Below, in pieces: positions 27,670 through 36,084 of a stretch of DNA of 64,000 nt. The number at the start of each line of letters is the position of its first letter. Positions within the stretch are counted from its first letter, which is position 1. Under the pieces are notes generated by a model. It did not search any database. It was not told the DNA's origin and saw nothing but the letters and a program-made list of their open reading frames with translations. Made by a program: the position numbers and the translations under genes. This DNA is from Spirochaetales bacterium. Lineage in GTDB: Bacteria > Spirochaetota > Spirochaetia > DAHUYW01. The stretch is from positions 100,168 to 164,167 of the forward strand of contig DAHUYW010000004.1 in NCBI GenBank assembly GCA_027306915.1. Direction: 5' to 3'.

Positions 27670-27727
27670 GCACGGGAAGAGAGCCCGCGCCCGCACGCGC
27701 CGTTTCGTTTCTTCGCTGAGAGAGGGG

Positions 27728-27757
27728 TTGACATGCCATACCCCGGTAGGGTATATT
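27728..27757 (+). promoter_or_regulatory. csoR-copA promoter, apparently giving leaderless mRNA
   Basis: Perfect TTGACA (27728-27733), an 18-base spacer and TATATT (27752-27757). The transcript should start at about 27764-27765, exactly at the csoR ATG (27765), leaving no room for a leader. Confidence 0.7.
27738..27754. promoter_or_regulatory. CsoR operator
   Basis: A GC-centred inverted repeat, ATACCC-CGGTA-GGGTAT, of the type bound by copper-sensing CsoR proteins. It fills the spacer between the -35 and -10 boxes, so bound CsoR would block RNA polymerase until Cu(I) releases it. Confidence 0.75.
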
Positions 27758-27764
27758 CATCTCG

Positions 27765-28046
27765 ATGGATACCAATCACACCGAGCAGGCAGCCGCGAGG
27801 CTGCGAAGGATCGAGGGACAGATTCGCGGGATCCAGAAGATGCTTGAAGAGGGACGCTACTGCGTCGATATCCTCACGCAGACCAGCGCCGTCATCGCCG
27901 CGCTTCATGGCGTGGAGGACCTGGTGATGGAGAACCATCTCAATACCTGCGTCGCCGATGCCATGAAGAGCGAAGACCCCGATGAAAAGCGACGCAAGGT
28001 CGACGAGGTCATGATGGTCGTCACGAAGTTTCGCAAGCACGGATGA
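27765..28046 (+). CDS. csoR: Copper-sensing repressor CsoR
   Basis: A 93-residue all-helical DUF156 protein ([19 protein letters not shown]). The Cu(I) ligands have the family spacing Cys33-His58-Cys62 (25 and 4 residues apart, as in Mycobacterium tuberculosis CsoR), which argues for copper rather than nickel or formaldehyde sensing. It should repress its own operon with copA, 16 bases downstream. There is no Shine-Dalgarno and no other plausible start nearby, consistent with leaderless translation. Confidence 0.93.
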   Translation: MDTNHTEQAAARLRRIEGQIRGIQKMLEEGRYCVDILTQTSAVIAALHGVEDLVMENHLNTCVADAMKSEDPDEKRRKVDEVMMVVTKFRKHG

Positions 28047-28062
28047 CCGAGGAAGGAAGAGC

Positions 28063-30447
28063 ATGGAATCACAAACCAGAGAGAGTCTGAAAGTCGAAAC
28101 CCTCCAAATAGAAGGGATGCACTGCGCGAGCTGCGTCTCGGCGGTCGAGCGATCCCTGCGAGAACTCGCCGGGGTCGAAGAGGCGGTCGTCAATCTCGCG
28201 ACCGAGTCCGCCCTCGTGAAGTTCGATCCGGACAGGGCGGACATGGAGCTCTTTCGCAAGGCCGTGGAGGATGCGGGCTACTCGATCCCGGCTCCCTCCA
28301 TGGTGATCGAATCGGAGCTTGAGAAGGACGAGCGAAAGATTCGAAGCGCCGACGGGAAGATGTGGCTCGCCTGGGCGATCACCCTCCCCATCGTCCTTTG
28401 GATGATCCCGGAGATGATCTTCGGTTTCAACCCCTTCGGACCGCTTGCCTACAACCTCGCCATGCTGATCCTGGGCGCCGCGGTGGTGTTCATCCCCGGA
28501 TGGCCGACCGTGCGCAGCGCATTCAAGTCTGCGCTCCACCTTACCCCGAACATGGATGCCCTCATCGCGATGGGCACTCTCGCCTCGCTGGCAAGCGGCG
28601 TCGTGGCCGTGCTCCACGAGGCAGGGGCCGGTCCCGCCTTTGCAAACTTCGCCGGGGTCGCCGGCATGATCATGGCCTTCCACCTTACGGGCCGTTCGAT
28701 CGAGACGAAGGCTAAGGGACGGGCCTCCCAGGCGATTAAGAAGCTCCTCACCCTCGAGGCGAAGGAGGCGACGGTCGAGCGCGACGGGGAGGAGGTAGCC
28801 GTTCCGGTTGCCCGGCTTGTCGCTGGCGATGTCATGATCATCCGCCCCGGCGAGAAAGTTCCGACCGACGGGGTCGTCGTCTCTGGTGACAGCAGTGTCG
28901 ACGAGTCCCTCGCTACGGGAGAGTCTATGCCGGTGGACAAGCGGCCGGGCGACTCGGTGATCGGCGCAACGATCAACCAGCAGGGCCTCCTAAAGGTGCG
29001 GGCCACGCGCGTGGGAAAGGACACGTTCCTGAACCAGGTCATCAAGCTCGTCGAAGAGGCCCAAGGGTCGAAGATCCCTATCCAGGTCTTCGCCGACCGA
29101 ATAACCGGGGTGTTCGTCCCGGTCGTCTTTCTCGTGGCGGCGGCCACCTTCGCCGCGTGGATGCTTTTCCCCGCCTTCTTCGGCTCGATTGCGCTGTGGG
29201 CGAGCACCTTCCTTCCCTGGGTGAACCCGACCATGGGGCCGACGGCGCTTGCGCTCTTCGCGGCGATCGCCGTGCTTGTCATCGCCTGCCCCTGCGCGCT
29301 CGGTCTCGCCACGCCGACCGCCCTCATGGTCGGCAGCGGGGTGGGAGCGCAGAATGGGGTGCTGATCCGAAAGGGAGCGGCTATCCAGATTCTGAAGGAC
29401 GTACAGATCATCGTGCTGGATAAGACCGGGACGATCACGCAGGGAGCCCCCGGCGTCACCGATATCGTGCCCCTAAACGGCTTCGAGCGGCAGCAGCTCC
29501 TGCGCCTGGCGGCGGCCGCCGAGCGCGGCTCCGAGCATCCGCTCGGCCGCGCGATCGTCGCCCACGCGGAGTTGCCTGCTGCCGGTGCGGATACATCGAG
29601 CGGCGGATCGAGGGCGGCCCTGCAGACCGGGAGAAACGGCGGCGCTGCAAAAGGCGAGCCTGGGCGCGAGGATGGCGATCGGGCGGCTTCGGCCGAGCAG
29701 TTCGCCGCGATGAGCGGCCGCGGAATTCGGGCGCGCATCGACGGGCGGAGCGTCCTCGTCGGAACCACCGCCCTCCTCGAGGAGGCGGCGATAGCGGTCG
29801 ACGAGGAGGCGCGGGGCGTAAAGCAACGGCTCGAGAGCGAGGCGAAGACAGTGATGTGGGTTGCAATCGACGGCAAGCCCGCGGGTCTCGTTGCCGTCGC
29901 CGATCAGGTGAAGCCCTCAAGCGCCGCCGCCATCGCCGAGCTTACCGCGCTCGGCTTCGAGGTCGCGATGCTCACCGGCGACAACGAGCCAACTGCGCGG
30001 GCCATCGCCCGAGCGGTGGGAGTCAGCCGCGTGATAGCAAATGTCCTTCCCGAGGGGAAGGCGGCCGAGATCAAGCGCCTGCAGGCGGAAGGAAAGCTCG
30101 TCGCCATGGTCGGCGACGGAATCAACGACGCGCCCGCGCTCACCCAGGCCGACGTAGGAATTGCCATCGGGACGGGAACCGACATCGCGATCGAGGCCGG
30201 GGACATCGTCCTGGTGCAGGGCGATCTCCAGACCGTGGTCAAGGCAGTCCGCCTAAGCCGAGCGACCTTTCGAAAGATTCAGCAGAATCTCTTCTGGGCC
30301 TTCTTCTACAACGTCGTGATGGTGCCGCTCGCCATCGCCGGGGTGATGCACCCGGTCCTGGCCGAGATCGCCATGGCCGCAAGCTCGATCAACGTCGTCA
30401 CCAACTCGCGCCGCCTCCAGAAGGCAAAGATCCAGTCCGGCGCGTAG
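28063..30447 (+). CDS. copA: Cu(I)-exporting P-type ATPase CopA
   Basis: A 794-residue P1B-ATPase. One N-terminal heavy-metal domain (GMHCASC, Cys21 and Cys24), eight predicted helices, actuator motif ATGES, the membrane metal site Cys409-Pro-Cys411, phosphorylation Asp453 in DKTGT, the HP motif SEHPLG and [10 protein letters not shown]. The CPC motif with the csoR partner marks a copper(I) exporter. Between the HP motif and GRGIRA there is a Gly/Ala/charged insert of roughly 45 residues that most relatives lack. It follows csoR by 16 bases with GGAAGGAAG as Shine-Dalgarno. Confidence 0.94.
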   Translation: MESQTRESLKVETLQIEGMHCASCVSAVERSLRELAGVEEAVVNLATESALVKFDPDRADMELFRKAVEDAGYSIPAPSMVIESELEKDERKIRSADGKMWLAWAITLPIVLWMIPEMIFGFNPFGPLAYNLAMLILGAAVVFIPGWPTVRSAFKSALHLTPNMDALIAMGTLASLASGVVAVLHEAGAGPAFANFAGVAGMIMAFHLTGRSIETKAKGRASQAIKKLLTLEAKEATVERDGEEVAVPVARLVAGDVMIIRPGEKVPTDGVVVSGDSSVDESLATGESMPVDKRPGDSVIGATINQQGLLKVRATRVGKDTFLNQVIKLVEEAQGSKIPIQVFADRITGVFVPVVFLVAAATFAAWMLFPAFFGSIALWASTFLPWVNPTMGPTALALFAAIAVLVIACPCALGLATPTALMVGSGVGAQNGVLIRKGAAIQILKDVQIIVLDKTGTITQGAPGVTDIVPLNGFERQQLLRLAAAAERGSEHPLGRAIVAHAELPAAGADTSSGGSRAALQTGRNGGAAKGEPGREDGDRAASAEQFAAMSGRGIRARIDGRSVLVGTTALLEEAAIAVDEEARGVKQRLESEAKTVMWVAIDGKPAGLVAVADQVKPSSAAAIAELTALGFEVAMLTGDNEPTARAIARAVGVSRVIANVLPEGKAAEIKRLQAEGKLVAMVGDGINDAPALTQADVGIAIGTGTDIAIEAGDIVLVQGDLQTVVKAVRLSRATFRKIQQNLFWAFFYNVVMVPLAIAGVMHPVLAEIAMAASSINVVTNSRRLQKAKIQSGA

Positions 30448-30494
30448 CGCCTCGAGGGCGCCTGCACCCGTTCGGCGCAAATCGTCACGCAGGA

Positions 30495-30526
30495 GCGCTG
30501 CCGGCGCGGTAATTGCGCGGCAGCGC
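30495..30526. terminator. Hairpin between convergent copA and glutamate synthase-like gene
   Basis: A 12-bp stem (GCGCTGCC + GCGC against GCGCGGCAGCGC) interrupted by one bulged G, with a short AT loop. It has no T tail, but its place between two converging genes suits a shared terminator. Confidence 0.4.
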
Positions 30527-30561
30527 GGCCTGCGTCGATCGTGCCGCCCCGGTGCTCCGAT

Positions 30562-32163
30562 TCAGCTCTCGAGAATGCGGTCGGCGTCCTCCTGGAAAGC
30601 ATCCATGACGAAGGAGATCCCGCTCACTCGCGCCGCGTCCTCGGTGAGGGCCACGATGTTGCTCCGGTCGAGGGAATCGAGGCGGAAGCCCCGGGCCCCG
30701 GCCATGAACTGGGTCAGGCCGGTGCGCAGCTTATCGACAAAGGTGTAGATCGCTACCGCTCCGAGCGGTACCCGCGAGGCATCCTTGCCGAACCGCTCCT
30801 TGAGGGCGGACCAGCCTGCGAAGATCTGCTCCGGGGTCGTGCCGTACTGGCTCACCGAGTTCGGCAGCTCGTCCCAGTTTCTGCCCTGCTTCTTGGCAAG
30901 CGCGTCGGCTACGTTGTCGCCGACAAAGCCGGGGATCATCAGAGCCCGGCCCATGCAGACCGCCTTGAAATAGGGCGCGCCCATCGCAAGTACCTTGAAG
31001 ATGTGATCCTCGGTGGAGAATCCACCAGCCATGGCAAGGTCGGGAATCCACTTGCCCCTCGCCGCGAGCTTGTGGGCGCAGCGGTAGGCCATCGACTGGA
31101 GATAGAAGGTCGGGATCCCCCACTCCTCCATCATCCGCCAGGGGCTCATCCCCGTGCCGCCCCCCGCCCCATCGATGGTGACCAGGTCTACCCGCGCTTC
31201 CGCAGACCACTTGATGGCCATAGCCAGCTCGCGCATTCCATAGGCCCCGGTTTTCAGGGTGACCCGCTCCGCCCCGACCGTCCGGCGCAGGTATTCGACC
31301 CTCCGGAGGAAATCCTCCTCGTCGACGAAGCCCAGCCGCGAATGGCGCTCGAACTCCTTGATCCCGCCGCTCTTGAAGGCGGCCTGCACCGCCTCGTTGG
31401 CGGGATTGGGTGTGACGATGTAGCCGCGCTTCTGCAGCTCGATCGCCCGGTCGAGCTCGCGGATCTTTATCTCGCCGCCGATGCACTTGGCGCCCTGCCC
31501 CCACTTCAGCTCTATCGAGGTAACCCCGAGCTTTTCGACGACGTACTCGGCGACCCCGAGCCGGGCATCCTCCACGTTCAGCTGTACGATGATGTCGCCG
31601 AACTCGTCCTGCCACTCCTTGTAGATTTTGACCCGGCGTTCCATCTCGGGGGAGCGAGCTACCTTCCCCTTGGCATCGAGCTCAAGCTTCGGGTCGATCC
31701 CGCAGACGTTCTCTCCGATCACGACCGTAATCCCCGAGATCGCCGCTCCCGCAGCGTAGCTATCCCAGTGCTTGCGAGCGATGTCAGTAGAGCCGAGGGC
31801 TCCCGTGAAAATAGGCATCCTCATCCGGACCGGATGGTTGTGCCCATACACGGCCGAGGTATCCACTTCGGGGAAGATGGCCTTGTCGGGATTCGCCTCG
31901 TCGATAGCCTTGGCTCCGTAGGCGTATCCCATGATGTTGAGGTGCGAGTAGTCTATCGGATACTTCTTGTCGCCTCCGGCGATGACGGAGCCGAAAGGCC
32001 CCGGATAGATCACCTCGCGTCCTCGCAGGGAGGCCTTGAAGATGTCGCAGTTGCCAGTGCAATCGTCCATGCATCGCGTGCAGATCCCTGAATAGGGCGC
32101 GATATCCCTTGAGCGGTTCTTGGTTCCAATGGCCTCGTTCTGGCCCGGCTGCTGAAGATTCAT
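30562..32163 (-). CDS. FMN-binding glutamate synthase-type protein with N-terminal Cys cluster
   Basis: A 533-residue protein homologous to the central/FMN domain of GltB (GGAGGTGMSP-type loop: IDGAGGGTGMSPWRMM; AMAGGFSTEDHIFKVLAMGA for phosphate binding). The N-terminus carries CTRCMDDCTGNCDIF, a likely iron-sulfur site. It lacks the glutaminase domain of classical glutamate synthase, and no gltD-like reductase gene is adjacent. This free-standing class occurs in anaerobes; its true reaction is often uncertain, so glutamate formation is only a family-based guess. AAGGGGGAA precedes the start. Confidence 0.82.
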   Translation of the reverse strand: MNLQQPGQNEAIGTKNRSRDIAPYSGICTRCMDDCTGNCDIFKASLRGREVIYPGPFGSVIAGGDKKYPIDYSHLNIMGYAYGAKAIDEANPDKAIFPEVDTSAVYGHNHPVRMRMPIFTGALGSTDIARKHWDSYAAGAAISGITVVIGENVCGIDPKLELDAKGKVARSPEMERRVKIYKEWQDEFGDIIVQLNVEDARLGVAEYVVEKLGVTSIELKWGQGAKCIGGEIKIRELDRAIELQKRGYIVTPNPANEAVQAAFKSGGIKEFERHSRLGFVDEEDFLRRVEYLRRTVGAERVTLKTGAYGMRELAMAIKWSAEARVDLVTIDGAGGGTGMSPWRMMEEWGIPTFYLQSMAYRCAHKLAARGKWIPDLAMAGGFSTEDHIFKVLAMGAPYFKAVCMGRALMIPGFVGDNVADALAKKQGRNWDELPNSVSQYGTTPEQIFAGWSALKERFGKDASRVPLGAVAIYTFVDKLRTGLTQFMAGARGFRLDSLDRSNIVALTEDAARVSGISFVMDAFQEDADRILES

Positions 32164-32500
32164 GATCGTTCCCCCTTTTGCGTAGTGTCACGCCCCGGCG
32201 CGTGTCGGATCGCAAGAATCGAGATAGATCGCTAGTGGTTTTGGTTATGTAGCTAGGATACGCTCGCCCTCGCCATCTGCGCAAGCAGAAAAAAGGCTCT
32301 TCCGCGCTCGCGGGAGTAGCAGAGTGCCGCCTCGATGGCGAGCGCGCTCAGACTACCAATGGCGCCCCATGGCTCGGCGATGCTCCATGTGGGCCTGGCG
32401 GCCGCCAGGCCGCGCGAGCGGCTGGGGCGCGCGGTCGGCCGCGCATGGAGCGGCCAATCCCCTTCACGCGGCCTTCGGCCGATGCACCTTCCGCCGTCCG
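32164..32500. other. Intergenic region with a 20-bp perfect palindrome
   Basis: 337 very GC-rich bases with no gene recognised. It holds a perfect 20-bp palindrome at 32392-32411, about 90 bases after the rhodanese stop, which may end the rhodanese transcript. Promoter sequences for the downstream gene are not obvious. Confidence 0.4.
32392..32411. repeat. 20-bp perfect inverted repeat
   Basis: GGCCTGGCGGCCGCCAGGCC is identical to its reverse complement. It may fold as a terminator hairpin downstream of the rhodanese gene on the minus strand or be a protein-binding site. No T run follows. Confidence 0.55.
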
Positions 32501-32773
32501 TCAGAGCTCCGGCATGTCGTAGAGGCCGCCGGCGTTTATCACGTCTTTGTAACCCGAGGCCTTCATGAGCTTCGCGGCGAGGGCGCTCCGCGACCCCGTC
32601 TCGCAGTACACGACAACCGGCTTCTCTTTGTCGCCGATCTCCCCCATGCGCCGCATGAGATCCCGCACCGGGATATTGAGCGCATTCGGGTAGTGGCCGT
32701 CCTCGAACTCATCGGGGGTTCGCACGTCGACGACCATTGCGCCCGACTTGATCTTCTCAGCGATTATGTTCAT
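32501..32773 (-). CDS. Single-domain rhodanese
   Basis: A 90-residue rhodanese domain: VVDVRTPDEFEDGHYPNALNIPV and the active-site loop with Cys57 in YCETGSRS. It should carry persulfide sulfur on Cys57. Its start overlaps the stop of the flavoprotein gene upstream by four bases, so it is made together with that enzyme and may take the place of the enzyme's own defective rhodanese domain. GGAGAGCAGGA precedes the start at 32773. Confidence 0.9.
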   Translation of the reverse strand: MNIIAEKIKSGAMVVDVRTPDEFEDGHYPNALNIPVRDLMRRMGEIGDKEKPVVVYCETGSRSALAAKLMKASGYKDVINAGGLYDMPEL

Positions 32774-34440
32774 TCCTGCTCTCCAAACTTGAACTCCGGC
32801 AGGAGCGCAAGGCTCCGCACTCCACCCGCCACGTACTCGACCCGGTCGAATCCCGACTGCGCGAGGCGCCGGAGAGCTACGTGGCCGGCATAGCCGTCTT
32901 CGGAGATCACGATTATCTCGCGATCGCACGCGAGCTCGTCAAGCCGGTCGGCAACCTCGTCCAGGGGGATGTGCACCGCCCCGGGAATGGGCGCCGCGAG
33001 CTGCTCGCCCAGGGTGCGCACATCAAGAGCGACAGCATCGCCCTCCACAATCCGCGCCCACGCCGTACCGGCCTCGAGCGCCGGCGAATAGCCCGAGAGG
33101 TCATTCTGGGCGGCATATGCCGCCATGTTGAGGGGATCGTTTGCCGCCCCGAAGGGAGGCGCATAGGCAAGATCGAGCTCTGCGAGGTCGTCGATGGTGA
33201 GCTCCCCGGCGAGCGCGGTTGCCGCCACGTCGATTCGCTTGTCCACTCCCGCCCTTCCGAAGGCCTGGGCGCCCAGAAGTCTGCGGGAGGAGCCATCGTA
33301 GATGAGCTTCAGGCTCACCTCCTCGGCTCCCGGGAAATAGGTGACATGGTGGGCGCGGTGGACTGTAGCGACGCGCACATCGAAGCCCGCTTCGCGCGCC
33401 GATGCCGTCGAGAGACCGGTCATCGCAAAGGCGCTCTCCAAGACCTTGAGAATCGTGGTGCCGAGCGCGCCGCGATAGCTCATCGACCCCCCGAGAGCGT
33501 TGGTGGCGGCAATCCTCCCTTGGCGGTTCGCCGGTCCCGCGAGAGGCAGGCGGACGCTTCGCCCGGAGACACGAAGGGCTACCTCGATCATGTCGCCGGC
33601 GGCCCAGATCCGCGGATCAGAGGTGCGAAGGTGCTCGTCGACGACGAGCCCGCCCGCCGGCCCTACCGCAAGCCCGGCCGCGCGCGCAAGGGACAGGTTC
33701 GGGCGAACCCCCGCAGCGACGAGGACCAGGTCGGCTGGCACCTCCCGCCCGTCATCGAGGCGCGCGCGGCCGGGCACGATTTCCGTCACCGAGCGCCCAA
33801 CCTCGACTCGCGCCCCCGCCTTCCGGAAAAGCCCCCGGATCATCGCGCCAAACTCGGGATCGGCGGGCGGCATCAAATGGTCGGTCAGCTCGACTATCGA
33901 CACCGCAAGGTCGCGCTTCAGGAAAGCCTCGGCAGCCTCGAGCCCTACGAAGCCTCCCCCGATGACGAGCGCGCTCTTGGCGTGTTGCTCTTCGATGAAG
34001 TGATGAATGCCGTCCATGTCGGGGATCGTCCAGAGATTGAAGACGTTTGGCGCATCGATGCCGGGGATGGGCGGGTCGATCGGGCTCCCGCCCTGGGCAA
34101 GGATGAGCGAGTCATAGGGGAGGTCACGCTCGCCTTCAGCATCCCGCACACGAATGCTGTGCCCCTCGCGGTCGATCGAGAGCGCTTCGCTTTCGAGAAG
34201 GACCTCCACGGCATAACGGGAAAAGAAGCCTTCCGGCGTTTGGAGGATCAGGCTGCTTCGCTTCGCTATATCGCGCGAAACGAAGTAAGGAAGCCCGCAA
34301 TTCGCAAACGAGACATAGCGCCCTCGCTCCACGACCGTGATGCTCGCCCGCTCGTCGAGCCGCCGGGCTCGTGCCGCGGCAGTTGCCCCCGCGGCAACGC
34401 CGCCGATGATGACCAGACCTTTCCCCTTTTTTTCGGGCAC
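32770..34440 (-). CDS. CoA-disulfide reductase/polysulfide reductase-like flavoprotein with C-terminal rhodanese domain
   Basis: A 556-residue protein. The FAD/NAD(P)H disulfide-reductase core has GGVAAGATAAARARRL, the single redox Cys48 in SFANCGLPYF, the NAD-binding GGGFVGLEAAEAF and the FAD motif DPRIWAAGDMIE. A rhodanese domain follows (from about 460). This is the CoADR-Rhd architecture, which reduces CoA persulfides or polysulfide. However, the rhodanese active loop reads VISEDGYAGHVALRRL and lacks the catalytic Cys. A GTG at 34440 with AGGAG seven bases upstream is chosen over the TTG at 34470. The separate rhodanese gene downstream overlaps its stop. Confidence 0.88.
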   Translation of the reverse strand: MPEKKGKGLVIIGGVAAGATAAARARRLDERASITVVERGRYVSFANCGLPYFVSRDIAKRSSLILQTPEGFFSRYAVEVLLESEALSIDREGHSIRVRDAEGERDLPYDSLILAQGGSPIDPPIPGIDAPNVFNLWTIPDMDGIHHFIEEQHAKSALVIGGGFVGLEAAEAFLKRDLAVSIVELTDHLMPPADPEFGAMIRGLFRKAGARVEVGRSVTEIVPGRARLDDGREVPADLVLVAAGVRPNLSLARAAGLAVGPAGGLVVDEHLRTSDPRIWAAGDMIEVALRVSGRSVRLPLAGPANRQGRIAATNALGGSMSYRGALGTTILKVLESAFAMTGLSTASAREAGFDVRVATVHRAHHVTYFPGAEEVSLKLIYDGSSRRLLGAQAFGRAGVDKRIDVAATALAGELTIDDLAELDLAYAPPFGAANDPLNMAAYAAQNDLSGYSPALEAGTAWARIVEGDAVALDVRTLGEQLAAPIPGAVHIPLDEVADRLDELACDREIIVISEDGYAGHVALRRLAQSGFDRVEYVAGGVRSLALLPEFKFGEQE

Positions 34441-34469
34441 GGCATTTCTCCTGTGTGCTTTCGCACGCA

Positions 34470-34498
34470 AATGTATATTAAAAGCTTTATATAGTCAA
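34470..34498 (-). promoter_or_regulatory. Possible promoter of the CoA-disulfide reductase operon with palindromic spacer
   Basis: Minus-strand TTGACT (34493-34498) and TACATT (34470-34475) are 17 bases apart. The AT-rich spacer holds an imperfect 20-bp palindrome (34474-34493, centred on AAGCTT) that could bind a repressor. The -10 is weak. Confidence 0.4.
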
Positions 34499-34611
34499 TG
34501 GAAGATGAAGCTTGCGGCGGCACCCCACTCGAACGGGCGCCGCGAAATCCGCACATCCCGGCCGGGCCGCATCGTCCGGATCGAAGCAGGCGTTACCCAA
34601 CCGATCCGGTG

Positions 34612-34617
34612 TATAAT
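34612..34617 (+). promoter_or_regulatory. -10 box upstream of the EXPERA gene
   Basis: A perfect TATAAT 31 bases before the start codon; no convincing -35 hexamer. Predicted start near 34624. Confidence 0.45.
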
Positions 34618-34648
34618 GCCGCTCATCCGAACGAAAAGGAGCGAGCTC

Positions 34649-35170
34649 ATGCCCGATGGAGGTGCGCCGCAACGGCGCCTGGTGGATATCATCATCCTCA
34701 TCTACCTTTTTTTCAATTTGTTTTTCATCAGCTACCTCTTCGACCTCGAGCAGATCGTCATCACCAATACCTCCCACTTCACCTATCCGGTCTGGCCTCC
34801 GCGCTTCATCGTCGATCTCTCGCATTGGTGGGGAAGAAACTTCGATCCCCTCCTCAACGCCCGCCCGGTGTGGTGGCGAGCGACGATTTGGATAGATGCA
34901 ATCTTCTTTGGCCCCTACTACGCCTTCGCGATCTACGCATTTCTCAAGAGAAAGAACTGGATTAGGGTCCCGAGCATCGTCTATGCCGCGGTCATGCTCA
35001 CGAACGTCACCATCATCCTCTCCGAGGAGATCTGGGGACCGCATGCGACGCCGCACCTGGCCGCGGTGGTCGGGGCAAACGCCTCCTGGATCGTCGTACC
35101 GGCGCTCATCCTCTACCGCATGAGCCGCGAGCCCTTTCCCCCCTCGGATGCACGCGGAGGCGAGCGATGA
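34649..35170 (+). CDS. EXPERA/TMEM97-like four-helix membrane protein
   Basis: A 173-residue protein with four predicted membrane helices. The pattern DLEQIVI...YPVWP...W...DPLL...PVWWRATIWIDAIFFGPYYAFAIYAF resembles the EXPERA domain shared by TMEM97, TM6SF2 and emopamil-binding sterol isomerases. In animals these bind or isomerise sterols; bacterial members are uncharacterised. It starts a three-gene unit in which every stop overlaps the next start. GGAG lies before the ATG at 34649. Confidence 0.7.
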   Translation: MPDGGAPQRRLVDIIILIYLFFNLFFISYLFDLEQIVITNTSHFTYPVWPPRFIVDLSHWWGRNFDPLLNARPVWWRATIWIDAIFFGPYYAFAIYAFLKRKNWIRVPSIVYAAVMLTNVTIILSEEIWGPHATPHLAAVVGANASWIVVPALILYRMSREPFPPSDARGGER

Positions 35171-36084
35171 GCGGGGCCGAAGCAGGTCGCCGACGGTCTC
35201 AGCTCTCGCGAGGAGCCTCGATAGGCTGGTGTATCGCCATCTACCTGGTCGCCGCCGCGGCCGCCTACCTCGCTGGCGGAAGCCTGAAGGGGGCAAGCCC
35301 CCTCCTCCGGGCTGCGACCGGCGATCTTGCGGCGACGCTCGTCGTCTTCGTCGGAAGTATCGTCTTCGACAACTCGAGCATGTACGATCCCTACTGGAGC
35401 GTCGCTCCCGTGCCGATCGCGGCCTACTGGACCGTGGTCGCGCTACGCTACGGCGCGGGTCTCTCGATCCGCGACCTGGTCATTCTCGCGCTCGTGCTCG
35501 CCTGGGCGGTGAGGCTTACCTACAACTGGCTTCGCCGCTGGCGCGGAATTGGTCACGAGGACTGGCGCTACGCCGATTTTCGCCGCTACGGGAGGCCCCT
35601 CTACTGGATCGTGAGTTTCCTCGGCTTTCATCTCTTTCCGACCGTGCTCGTCTTCGGCGGCTGCCTCTCGCTCTACGCGGTCCTCACCGCCGGACCCGCT
35701 GCCGTCCGCCTTCTCGACGCCGCCGCCGTCGTCGTCACCTTTGTTGCCATCTGGATCGAGGCGCGCTCCGACCGCGAGCTCCGCCAGTTCCTCGCTAGCG
35801 GTCCGGCCAAGGGCGAGATTCTCGAGACGGGGTTGTGGGCGCATTCCCGCCACCCCAACTACTTCGGCGAGGTTCTCTTCTGGTGGGGGCTCTACCTCTT
35901 TGCCCTCGCCGCCCATCCTTCCTGGTGGTGGGTCATCGTCGGACCGGCGGCCATCAGCCTGCTCTTCCTCTTCGTGAGCGTGCCGATGATGGAGCGCCAC
36001 ATGGCGGCTCGCCATCCCGGCTACGCCGAGCTCCAGGAGGGGCGCTCGCCGTTCCTTCCCTGGTTCGACCGGACGGGGTCGTGA
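35167..36084 (+). CDS. DUF1295 membrane protein (steroid 5-alpha-reductase/ICMT fold)
   Basis: A 305-residue protein with about seven membrane helices. MYDPYWSVAPV near the N-terminus and GLWAHSRHPNYFGEVLFWWGLYLF in the C-terminal part are the DUF1295 signatures; the latter is the NADPH- or SAM-binding region of the steroid reductase/isoprenylcysteine methyltransferase superfamily. It probably reduces or methylates a lipid. Its start overlaps the EXPERA stop (ATGA), and its stop overlaps a possible GTG start of the next gene. Confidence 0.85.
   Translation: MSGAEAGRRRSQLSRGASIGWCIAIYLVAAAAAYLAGGSLKGASPLLRAATGDLAATLVVFVGSIVFDNSSMYDPYWSVAPVPIAAYWTVVALRYGAGLSIRDLVILALVLAWAVRLTYNWLRRWRGIGHEDWRYADFRRYGRPLYWIVSFLGFHLFPTVLVFGGCLSLYAVLTAGPAAVRLLDAAAVVVTFVAIWIEARSDRELRQFLASGPAKGEILETGLWAHSRHPNYFGEVLFWWGLYLFALAAHPSWWWVIVGPAAISLLFLFVSVPMMERHMAARHPGYAELQEGRSPFLPWFDRTGS

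Noticed and set aside
32392..32411. The 20-bp palindrome as an insertion-sequence end or recombination site.
   Set aside because: No transposase, integrase or matching second copy is nearby; a terminator or binding site is simpler.
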